Shown here in pieces: positions 1-11,000 of a stretch of DNA of 64,000 nt. The position numbers were made by a program, and so were the translations under genes. A model generated the notes under the pieces. That model searched no databases. It worked only from the letters and a program-made list of their open reading frames with translations, and was not told the DNA's origin. Positions within the stretch are counted from its first letter, which is position 1; each line of letters starts with the position of its first letter. This DNA is from Pararge aegeria (taxonomy: Eukaryota > Arthropoda > Insecta > Lepidoptera > Nymphalidae). The DNA lies in assembly GCF_905163445.1 (NCBI RefSeq), contig NC_053187.1:15981001-16045000 (forward strand), read 5' to 3'.

Positions 1-2830
1 CAATGCAGATTGGTAGTATCCTTATTTTTACAATGAAGATAGTCTAATATTATCATCTCTTAAAGCAATGTTTTACGGAAAATAAATTATCTACTCTGCA
101 GGACAGCGGCGGCTTGGCTTAAAATATTTTTGGTCTATTTTACAAATAAAACAACATTATATACACTTAAAATTGTTTTATTTCCACATACATAAAACTT
201 ATGACCTGTTATTATTTAATTATTTACTTATGTTTAACATGAGTATTGGAATGAAAGAATATAGAATTATAATTTCTACGACTGAACACAAAAAAATCAC
301 TTCTAACACAATTGGAATGTTTAGAATCTTTAAAAATGTCAAAACCTTATTAAATAATGAAAAAGGTTGTACAGTGCGTGTTTATTATTTAATTATTAAT
401 GCTGTTCGCACATTACAGCAGCAGATCAGCGCAGATTATTAGTATCAAGGCATTACCGTGCAGTGCAGTACATTACTGCACTGGTTTTTATTTTACAAAC
501 ATTTCGCTAGAAGTGTCGAACTCAACTTTTAAACCAGGCGACTAAGGTTAACGTCAGTTTTTTTTTTAAATTTCAATATATGAAAATTGCACTGAGTGCA
601 CTTCTGTAATGTTCTGTGCAATCACCAATATACATACGTTAGCAATGACTTGAAATATTATACAGCTAGAAAAAGTCACGAAAAAGACAATCGCAAGTTT
701 GGGGATAAGCACTAATCTCTATTGATTCAGACTCATTAACACTAAAAGTAATTTTGTTGGTAGATATAAAGCTTGTAAAAAGATCTATTATGAAATAGCT
801 ACACAATGGTTATCCTAATAAACTCAAATCTTAAACTAAATAGAAAGGTCTAAAGTCCGATTTTCACCTGTTAAATTAATATTTAGTGATTCAAAATATG
901 TAAACAACCGATTTAGTGAGAACTAGAAAAACGAGAATTTGGTCTTTTTTCCGTTTATGCTTTAGAAGGTAGGCATGGCTTATCACTTGACGCGCTTGGA
1001 CATATACGATTTAGTAAACTGCATTAGTAGGCGCATAGGTTATATTGGTTGCTGGGGTATATTTATATATTCGATCACATATAAATGAATTTAGTTTTAT
1101 TTTTTAACTTTAACTAGAGCGGGCGCCGTGACAAATTTCTTAAATTGTAAATGCGTCGCTTGATAAAGTCTTAATAACGTTTAATATTGAAACGCGAAAT
1201 CTGACTTAAAACGATTCTCAGATAAAGTGACCCAGCCCTAGGCCATCTTGAGTAACTGTATACCTTTACTAAATAATACTTTTAAACGTATCAATTTTAA
1301 ATTAAAGATTCACTTAATTACGAAACAGGTGTAAATCGGACGTTAGAGTAATTACATCCTTTTATAATCTTGCGTGTTGAAAAGGATGACTCAAAAAAGA
1401 TCATTAATTCAAACAAATCTTTTGATGATATAGAGTACCATATTTCTTAAACTATTTTTGTTTTACACTTAGAACTAGGTTTTACAAAGCGCAAGTATTT
1501 CTGCGTTACATTACTACCTATATGTAAGACTAGACTGCATGGTAGGTTATATTATGTAACATTGAGATCTTTTCTTAACCTATTAAAATCGAAGACAAAA
1601 CAAAGCGTGAGTAAAAGGGATAACATTTACTAAAGATATTATGAAGTTCTATATTATTCAGGCCAAATAATAAGTTATATTAAGAGTCAAATTGGCCTAA
1701 ACGTTTTTTAACACTTTAATATTATTTATGGTAGTTTTGATAATATGAAATTATGTTATATGATTTTAGTCGCGTCACTAAAGTTGAAAAGTATCTATGT
1801 TTTTTTTATTGTTTTATGCTTATTACTACAAGTAAGCCATAGTGAGAAGTAGCTAGGATGGTAGCGGGCTAATTATTTTTGGCTTGTAGTTTTTTTTTAT
1901 TTTATTGTTTGGCACTCCTTCCCAGTTATCCTCGACATGGTGTCAGAGACCCTCTTTATGCGACTTTTGCTCTTAATAAGTGCCAGCTCACGATTGGCGG
2001 GATATAGTTATGCTACATTGTTTTTTTTTGTTTTTTCGGCTTGTTATAGTTTTATCAAACCTTATACCCCTAGTCGCGTAGGAACGCAAAATCGCTTGGC
2101 GGCACATCTTCATCGTTAGAGTTACTAGCAACGGCCTTAAAACGGCAAAAAAAACATTTAAATATAAATTCAGCTATCGCGTCTCGAATAAAACCATACA
2201 TTCAATTGTAACGCAATCATAACTTTGGAATATTATTCAGACGCTGTCTTAAAATAAAACTTAAAATAAATTCTTCATAAATTAAAATGGAACAATTTTT
2301 TATCACTTAAAAAATTATAATTAATTAAATGCAAGACTAGACATTTCCAAGATCACAATAATATATTAAAATATGTATTTTTATCTTATGACTATCCAGT
2401 GGACTTAGAGACTAAGGGTTTCTATAATTAAAAATAATTATAAGAGTTAAAATTAAGTACTTATTATAATAAAAAAGTTTAAAAGGAGGGTGGACAGGAA
2501 TTTTATTAGTCGACCTCGTGCCCGCTGCCATTTAAAAAACATTAATTTATTTTCGTATTTTCATGAATAACATTTTGAAGTAACTATTACAATCGCTACA
2601 TGGGGATGCTATTTTAAGTATCAAGTACACAGAAACACTAAATTTATTCTATGGGGTACAATTATTAAAACAAAGTTGAGGGATAGATATATTGAAAATT
2701 CTATCGCCATTATATTGTGGACTGAATGTAGTTATTTCAAACAGTGTATGCAGTGAGATGATAACATCTAGAGTTCATACTGATCTTAAAAAAAAGTGCC
2801 TGCATTTTGTAAATACTCGTCTGGTGGAAC
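1..2830. other. Gene-poor AT-rich intergenic DNA
   Basis: No exon with plausible splice sites and protein-like composition was found on either strand. Open frames here are short and AT-driven. No recognisable transposon protein remnant was seen. Confidence 0.6.
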
Positions 2831-3240
2831 AGAGTTATATAAATAATACTAGAAAGCTCACGGCATGTAGTTGTTGACATTGAAACTAGCAACTTTTGTT
2901 CTGCGACCTTTTTTTTTTAGTAGTTTTTTAGAAGTAGATATTCAACATTTAACATGGATGAGTATCCATGTAAAATATCGTATATCGTGCGGACACTGAC
3001 CAGACTACGCGACGTTGTCTAATCACATGTATTTGGTTTCACAGTGTAAGTTTTTTTTTACTGGACTGGAATGGACTGACGACGGGACCACGATCCATGC
3101 AACTGGGTCGAAATATCGACAAATCCAAAAATATTATCGTGGTATGTACCCGTTGAAGTATATTTAAGAAATGTTGATTAACCACGAAATTGTTAGTTTA
3201 CAATGTAAGTTTACAGAAATAAAATGATTTATTAATTTTC
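2830..3240. repeat. Interspersed repeat, copy 1 (related to 17050-17330)
   Basis: Several blocks match the segment at 17050-17330 in the same order: an 'agaaagctc..gcatgtagttgttgaca' block, a run of T, a 'cgtgcgg.cactg' block, and a shared block around 'aatcacatgtatttggttt' followed by 'cacagtgtaa'. A fragment of the same start is also near 36855. This is a dispersed element of unknown class. No coding capacity is seen. Confidence 0.6.
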
Positions 3241-3447
3241 TGAATTTTAAGAAGTCGTAGAACAAAAGTTTGTTAGTTTTATTGATTGTTAATACAAGGT
3301 CGAGCGCTTTCTAATATTTTTTATTGAACCCTGTATATTCCGCAGGTACAGAACCAATCGGTCCAGTGTGTTAACAATAGATGTCAGGGATTCAGCCTAT
3401 CGATCAGTGTGCGGGCGGGGTTGCCTGGCGAGCGGGCGCGGTCGATA

Positions 3448-3602
3448 CTATTTCCACTTCTTGGCGGAGAAGAGCACAGCACGTTGCTTAAGGAATAGCG
3501 AGTAGCTCTGCTTGCGCAACGAGTTCGCGGCGGCGGCGTCGCGCGGCTCTCGCGTGCCACTGTTGCCGTACGCCGCGCGGCGTGGCCGGCCGCGGCCCCT
3601 AC
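3448..3602 (-). CDS. Possible alternative last coding exon of the BTB zinc-finger gene (AT-hook-like tail)
   Basis: This is a GC-rich island about 1.5 kb beyond the main stop of the BTB zinc-finger gene. On the minus strand a 3' splice site (cag/gtaggg) at 3602/3603 opens 155 nt. Read in phase 1, the phase left by the exon at 6522-6608, it gives a glycine and then 50 residues before a TAG at 3448-3450. The peptide begins RGRGRPRR, which resembles an AT-hook core, and ends in a basic KQRAVLFSAKKWK. Joined to the third finger it would replace finger four and give a 517-aa isoform. BTB zinc-finger genes of insects (lola, broad) commonly swap 3' exons. A minus-strand AATAAA lies at 3320-3325. The splice-site polypyrimidine tract is weak, so the same GC-rich DNA could be unrelated promoter-like sequence. 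Confidence 0.4.
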
Positions 3603-3732
3603 CTGCGAGCCGCAAACCATATTGTTACAAATAATCTCTTCCTCACACATGCTTGGTAGAGCTTTTTGTGACAGAGCTCGTCCGGAGAACTCCCGTCATA
3701 TTTGCAGCGAAGCAGCATTGCTGTATTCCGCT

Positions 3733-3897
3733 GGGTGATTACGTATCTCGCGACAGGCTTGCGACAGGCGTAAATCTTGCAATCACTGCTGTCTAACGTA
3801 AATTTTTCATACAATAAATAAGCAAAAGTGACGTTTGACAGCAGTGATTGCAAGATTTACGCCTGTCGCAAGCCTGTCACGAGATACGTAATTACCC
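3733..3897. repeat. Near-perfect 61-bp inverted repeat with 43-nt spacer
   Basis: Arms 3733-3793 and 3837-3897 are reverse complements with only two differences, both transitions. The spacer ends also partly pair. It may be a small foldback transposon or the terminal repeats of one with a very short interior. Confidence 0.85.
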
Positions 3898-3984
3898 TGC
3901 CGGTTGTCGGTGTAAACACTGGCAAATGATGGCGCTTGTTCGATTCCATACAAATCGTAGTTAACTTTCACACGATCGAATAAG

Positions 3985-4163
3985 TTAACGGTCGTTCATC
4001 TTCAATAGGGTTGTCATAAGTAGACACTTAGAAAGTTTTGAATTCGTTTGTATGGAAAAATAAATATGCTTCTTTGGTTTTATTATTTTAACAGGATGAT
4101 TCCTTATGAAATATACTTTTGCATCCTTCAACATTATTTCGTAAATCGGTTACACGCTGTATA
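3985..4163. repeat. MITE family A, truncated copy
   Basis: Shares the 'gggttgtcataagta' and 'tatggaaaaataaatat' blocks, and the terminal block ending ttacacgctgtata, with the complete copy at 10154-10577. The other terminal repeat is missing. Confidence 0.65.
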
Positions 4164-4228
4164 GCGATCTCTTCCAGGAAACCAAAGTCGTACGATAAAA
4201 TGCTATAGATAATTGGTAGGTGGTACAA

Positions 4229-4690
4229 CATAAATATAAGTAAGATATTATGATATAATAACAAAGTACCATCATAGACGTGCACTTCATATACGCACAA
4301 AAGCACTGCCTATCCAAATTTTTGTATATATCATAAAGGGGAAGGATTTTTCCATTTTATACCATCATCTTTCTTTGTGCATTCCCCGGTCAAAAACTCT
4401 GTGCACGCCACTGAGTACCATGAATGATACATATAAAAAAAATTAATATATATTCCATACACATATACAAATCTTTGTAATAGATAATGGATAAACATAA
4501 ATATAAGTAAGATATTATGATATTATATATAACATAGTACCATCAGAGACGTGCACTTCATATATGCACAAAAGCAATAATTTAATTTTTTGTATATATC
4601 GTAAAGGGGAAGGATTTTTGCCATTTTATACTATCATCTTTCTCTATGCATATTCCGGTCAAAAACTTTGCACGCCACTGAGTACCATAA
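4229..4690. repeat. Direct duplication of about 200 bp (4229-4425 and 4494-4690)
   Basis: Both halves start 'ataaatataagtaagatatt', continue through a 'gacgtgcacttcatata' block and 'aaaggggaaggattttt', and end with 'gcacgccactgagtacca'. The 'gtgcacgccactg' ending is the terminal motif of MITE family B seen elsewhere in the window. The offset is about 265 bp. Confidence 0.75.
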
Positions 4691-4724
4691 AAGATATATA
4701 CAAAAAAATATAATATGCAAAATT

Positions 4725-4990
4725 CTAAATTCATTTATTTCAAGTAGGCCTAACATAAGCACTTTTGAAACGTCAAGTCTGTCTGCGTGTAGTGAGTCTA
4801 CCACCGGTTCAGAAGGCAGATTCTAACGAGAAGAAGCCGGCAAGAAACTCAGCAGTTGCTCTTTTCCAATATCAACAATTTACATTAAAGATTTTAAAAT
4901 TCATTTTTCTATCTTGTGAGATATGAAAGCAGAGACGGATGCTTCCAAGCAACCTTGTCATTAAGAAATTCATCAATTGTATAGTAATAC
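4725..4990 (+). mobile_element. Non-LTR retrotransposon 3' end (family C1), antisense orientation
   Basis: Contains the block 'aagcacttttgaaacgtcaa', then 'accaccggttcagaaggcag', 'gagaagaagccggcaagaaa' and 'gatgcttccaagcaaccttg'. The reverse complement of the last part encodes the ...KVAWKHP end of the LINE peptide seen at 26893 and 63055. Only the 3' end is present, as expected for 5'-truncated LINE insertions. Other copies lie at 17640, 26890, 36905, 55890 and 63055. Confidence 0.8.
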
Positions 4991-5076
4991 ATTTCATACA
5001 CATATACAAATCTTTGTGATTGGGTTACGGTAATGAAAATTGGATAGTTCATCTCACCTGTCCGCCCTCCGCGCCC

Positions 5077-8000
5077 TCAAGACTCGCGCTTTGGCTCCTG
5101 CGGCGGCGGCGTTGGTGTGGCGCGCGCCACGGACGCGCCCGCCTCGTCATCATCGTCTGGCCTGGCGGGGCTGATCTCCTGGTCATGCAGAGTGCGCAGA
5201 TGACGCAAGAGGTTCGACTTCACGTTGAAGCCCTTGTTGCAGAGACCGCAAACGAACGGACGCTCGCCTGATTTATACGTGCGGACTACATTTCGTTTAT
5301 TAGTCGACTTCATCATCTCTATCAGCCCAATAACGATCCACTACGGGGCACGGGTCTCGTGACAGAACGAGGGTCTAGCGTGCTTTAGTGTGGCATACCG
5401 ATCTATCGGAAAATTGTGCCGCAAAGGGATGCCGTCCGGAAACCGTTTAGTGGTATGCGATCAACATAACAACAATATAAGGGTATTGACCCTTGGTAGA
5501 TCAGCTAACATGTGCTAACATGTCGTGGAAAAAAAGAGAGAGCTGCGCGTTTATCTAGTTGTTAGCATGTTCAACAAATACGGATCACAAGGTCCTCCCG
5601 GTTAAGTTTTGTTAGGTATTGAACTGGTGGTGACCTCCGAAGCACGGTTATTATCACGAACTTGTGATAATAATCTGTAAAACCCACCAACCCGCTTTAG
5701 TGCAGCGTGGTGGGCCTATACTTTCTATGAGAGAGGTCTGTGCCCAGCAATGAGGCGTTAGAAGCTGAGAATGATGATGATGCCATTAGTATGAATAAAT
5801 ATCAATTTTTTATTACGACTCGCGACTATATCTATTTATAAGCACATATTTTATATATATAATAAAACAACAAAATTACGGAGACTAAGAAGTTTCTTAG
5901 TAAGTAAATTTGCTTAATTTTGTTATTTCGTCGACCTCAGTAGCGAGGTTGTGGTTCGATTCCCGAACATTGTAATATGGGAATACGTAATTTCTTAATT
6001 TTCAGTCTGGTCTGACTTTGATTGTTACCACCCTACCGACAAAAACGTGCTACCCCGTTATTAAACTTTCTGGCCGTATCGTATCGTACCGTAAACGTAG
6101 AAACCGATTAAAGGTATAGTAATAACTATAACTGCCATACCTACACGTTGTATACTATAAATATACTATACATCTTAGCCCCAAAGTAAGCCTAGCTTGT
6201 GTTTTATAGGTACTGAGATGAATATTTTTATGAACAATATGCATATATGTATATGGAGATAAACACAGACACTGAAAAACATTTATGTACATGACACAAA
6301 CATTTGTCACTTGTGGGAATCGAACCCACAGTCTTTGACTCAGAAAGCAGGGTCGCTGCCCATTGCACCTATATAAATATTAAAAGAAACTTTACATTAA
6401 AAATATAACGAAAAGATTATGACATTATAAGACAGATAAGAAAAATAAAACTTAAGTAAAAGTTTTTTTTTTCCATTAAGTCAAAGTTTTTCTTTTTTAG
6501 TAATAATGGAAACATACTAACCTGTATGTGTACGCATATGTATGAGCATAGAGGCGTGTGACGGGAATGTTTTCTTGCAGTGCGGGCAAGTCTTGTTTTG
6601 CGCGCCCTCTGTGAAACGATTGTGACGTTTTGGTGGGGCACTGTTGTTTGATAAGGCCAATTCTGGACAACCGACATCGAACCAACATTTAGACAATGAT
6701 TTCTAATACACGGAAATAGTGCAAAACTTAGCTCGCTAATCAAGCGAAGGGGATGAGGAAAGAATAAAGTAAAAAAGTATTATTTTTTCACAAGCAATTA
6801 TTTAGGTCAGTAAGAAATATAAACTATTATTCCGGGGCTTATACAGTGTGTATATTTCAGGACATAAAACAGTATGATAAGATTATTATCAACAAATTGT
6901 AGGTTTTATCGTAACAACGCGTAAATTGCCAAATTAATAACACCACAGGTTATGAAATAAAAATCCGAAATGTTTGTTTACAATAAGAGTAATAAAGATA
7001 TTCTGGTATTTCCGGAAATATACACAATTATGACTTAGGTTAAGAGTTTACAATATAATCTGTCCCACAAAATCTGGCTAGTGACCGTAATAACACGGAT
7101 CTAAACAGCTTGGGTACTGTGATCAATGGGTTATAAATCGTATCCCACTTCTGATACCAAATGTTACGGGACATCATTTGGGCTATTGCAATATATTAAT
7201 TTAATTGTATTGTGAAGACTATTTAATAAACATTGCACATGAAAGCGAGATAAAGCTATTAAAGAGTTACAGTAAACATAACTGAAGTGTGATTATCATG
7301 ACTGCAGCGGATATATGTGAAAAGAATAATGCAAAAATAATAAGCCAAAATTAATGAGATTATCTCTATTCTCTTATCAATAAACGTGGCATCACGTTGG
7401 AATAGTTATGCAGTGTTTTGTCACACTGGCAGCTCCTTTTGAAATGACAAATTTTGAGAGAACACATTCCGGCGTTATACCACGTTAAGTAATAAGGCCC
7501 TGTAAGTAAAACGAGAACATAAACGACGACAATCGAGAAAAAAAACGATTCTTAAAACGATGTTTGAGTTTGTCGAGAATTAGCCACATACATAACAATC
7601 AATTTTCAGCTATGTTAGTTAAATAAAAATAAAAAAACAACTATTGCAGCTTTGCATTCCTTATGTTAAAAATATAACAGTAGAAATGTAGAGCTTAACA
7701 GGTGTTTAGTAAAATATTAAAATTAAAACTTATGATTATTGTGAACCATTTAAAAAAAAAAACTTGTATGGCATCAATGAAAAGACATATACAACGTGTA
7801 ACAGAATTACGAAATAATATTGAAGAATGCATCAGTATATTTCATAAGGACCCTATAAACATATTAAATCAAAAGAAGCATATTTATTTTTCCACACAAA
7901 TGAATTAAAAACATTTTAAGTGTTTACTTATGACAGCCCTATTGAAGATAAAGACCGACACGCGCATAGTACCTAAGCTACGCGACACGACTTAACAAAC

Positions 8001-11000
8001 TGACAGGAATCACATGATTTTAATTTTGCATGTGATGTTAGGGCTGTGTCTTATTTGTTTCTGTAAAAACTACGGCAGTGGTTTAGACAAAACTACTAGA
8101 TTTTCAGTTTCACAGATAAGTCTCAGAGACAGTACATAATGTACCTCTAAACCCTGTGTAAGTAATATTTCTGTTTTCATTTACACGTTGTATACTAAAT
8201 CTACCATTTTGACTGTTTGTCGATTTTGCGATCGGGGTTCGGGGCCGAACACATCTATGTTATTGGACCTCGATCGCAAGACGTTAAAGACATTAAAACA
8301 ACCAAAAAAATAATGACTTGATACCTTTGTTTCGATAACTTTGTCTCGTTTTAACTGATTCTTTAGACTGAGCAAAGAGCAGAGTACGTAATATTATAGA
8401 TTTCAGCCTCAGCACGGCAAAATTCGCCTCCAAACTACAGGCTTATAATTTTTATCATTTTTATTCCTATTATTCCTTGTGTATTCTGACATCTTCTATT
8501 GATTCCTCAATAGAAAAACGGTTGCTTAGAAAATAATTATTAAAATTCATGATGTATTTAGTTGAGCTACAAAATTAACAGTCAAAATGGCGGACGCTTG
8601 TATGCCAAGCTTCATACAAAAATGAGGCATTACTTTCATAAATGGTTACTTACTAATTAATATTAGGGCCGTACTAATAAACAGACATGTGACTGTGATA
8701 TTATCTCAATGTACCTAACATTGAGATAATATCTGGTACCGGCCTAAGTGTGTGTTAAGCTAGGGTATATTATATTACGCTACCTTATTCTGCACACACA
8801 AATACACAACACACAACACACACGCAAGGTTTGTATACACAAATAATTGTGTGTACAATAAAGGCATCGAAACTGGTTTTTACCTGTTGCAAACAAGAAT
8901 TCTTGGTTGCAAAAATACCTAGGTATTTACCCAGTTACTTCGGTTCTATTAAAAAAAGATTATTTATTAACGAAAATATTAAAGTGTTTTAACTCGTAAA
9001 AAGTAACGAGTCAAAGTTATTTGTTTAACCGCGCCAACACTGAAACTACCAGGCGAGAAACTTTAAGAAAACTTTATGTATGTGTATTTAATTCCCGAGG
9101 AAGGACATTCACCATAAATTCGATTTTATTACATATATCAGAAACAGACCCGTAAACTATTGTCCATTATTAAAATGATTGCCGTGCCAAATGGAATATA
9201 TGATTTTATTTGTATATGTAGCAAAGCCGTCCAAGTAATGGGATGTACAACTGTTATATGCACACGCATTTACCAATAACAGGTATAAAGACTGATTCGG
9301 CGCGCCGCGCGATCCGACGTCCTGTTGCATACAATTCGTAGAAATCGATCGCAGCAACCAATTGCACGATTTTAATAGTAAATCAATACGGTGGTAACGG
9401 AACACAGCAATAATGAGTCGAATAGAAAAACTGGGTAAGGCAAATGCCGAAATAGAAAAATCCTTAACTAATGTTAATTTATGTAAAACAGTTGTCCCAC
9501 TACAACTTAAAACCTACTAACAAGTAAAAGGGGAGTTATTTAGTAAAAAATAATGGAAAACAGAAATATTCTGTAGTTTGGAACGCATTCCAATATACAT
9601 AACAATTAAATCATTTACTATTAACTGACGATATTTTTCAAAAAAAACAAATAGAACCGAAAAAACTGAGTACCCAGGTTAGAAACTTACACTTAACTTA
9701 CAGGTGTAGCTATAGGTGTAGGTGTTCATTGGAACTGGAATCCGATATTTAAAAGCGTTTTATAAAATGAGACCGGTATTCGATGCCTTTGGTATAATTA
9801 AAATCACGTTTGAAGTTCACCACAAGAATAACTACAAATATTCCTTAATAAACAAAACTCGCGTCAAAAAGTTTTCAAGGTCATGACAGTTATTAGCTAC
9901 CAGCTTGCGTTTACACCTATGATAGACCTAATATATATATATATATATATTACAATATATTTCAGTATAGTATGTTAGGAGGTTACGACTCCCGCCCTCT
10001 AAAGGAGGCAGTCCCACATATGGTTACAATAAAGCTTTTTCACCCCGCCAAAAAAAAAGGTACCTTTGGCGTAAAGTATGATCTGAGAACTTTTTAAATT
10101 ACTACATTTCCAGTTTCCACACTGCAACTATAAAATGTTGACTTCCTTGCTATTATACAACGTGTAAACGAAAACAGTAATAATACTTCAGAGGCTTTAG
10201 AGGTAAATTACACACTGATAAATACAAATATTCTGCCTCTGAAACTATCTGTGAAAGCAATACGCTAATAGTTTTTGAGTAAACAATTTTCATAGTTTTT
10301 ACAGAAAGAAATCAGATACAGCCCTAATATCACATGCAAAACTACCATCAAGTGACTCCTGTCACTATATTAGGTATGTGTCGCGTAGCGGAGGTACTAT
10401 GCACGTGTCGGTCTTTTATATTCAATAGGGTTGTCATAAGTAAACACTTGGAATGTTTTGAATTAGTTTGTATGGAAAAATAAATATTCTAATTTAATGT
10501 TTTTGCAGGGTGATTCCCTATGAAATATACTGATGCACCCTTCAAAAGTATTTCGTAATTCCGTTACACGTTGTATAAATGGAATTTTTTTTTTGTCGTT
10601 TTGTCCTTCCTTCAAACCCTGACAAAGCAAACAAGAAACTTGATTTTTGGCATAGAGTCAGTGGAAAGGACGGAGAGTAACATGAACCACTTTTTATTCC
10701 AGGAAAACAAACGTGTCCCACGGGATTTGTAAAAACCCGGGACGAAAAATGAGGGCATCAGTTTAAGTGTTCATACAAGTTGACAGGCCCATCGGCATCT
10801 TTAAGTTGAAATAGGAGTCGGAAGATTGGTAGAATGCGGCGTTCGGGGGCAAGTAAAAAGGTAATTGTTTACATAGTTATTCTTATGGCGTTGTGATGAA
10901 TGTTCTAGAAGTATAACCAAAGACTATTTCTTCGTTGCGAATTTAAGATCTCTTAAAGTTTTGATGACATCTGTACCTATACCTAATTCATATACATTTA

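Noticed and set aside
3384..3650. 88-codon minus-strand arginine-rich frame as a separate gene
   Set aside because: It is another frame of the GC-rich island. The frame that fits gene structure is the phase-1 exon at 3448-3602.
8225..8285. Imperfect palindrome around 'ttgcgatcg' and 'cgatcgcaa'
   Set aside because: Only the outer nine or so bases pair well, with many mismatches inside. Not enough to call a structure.
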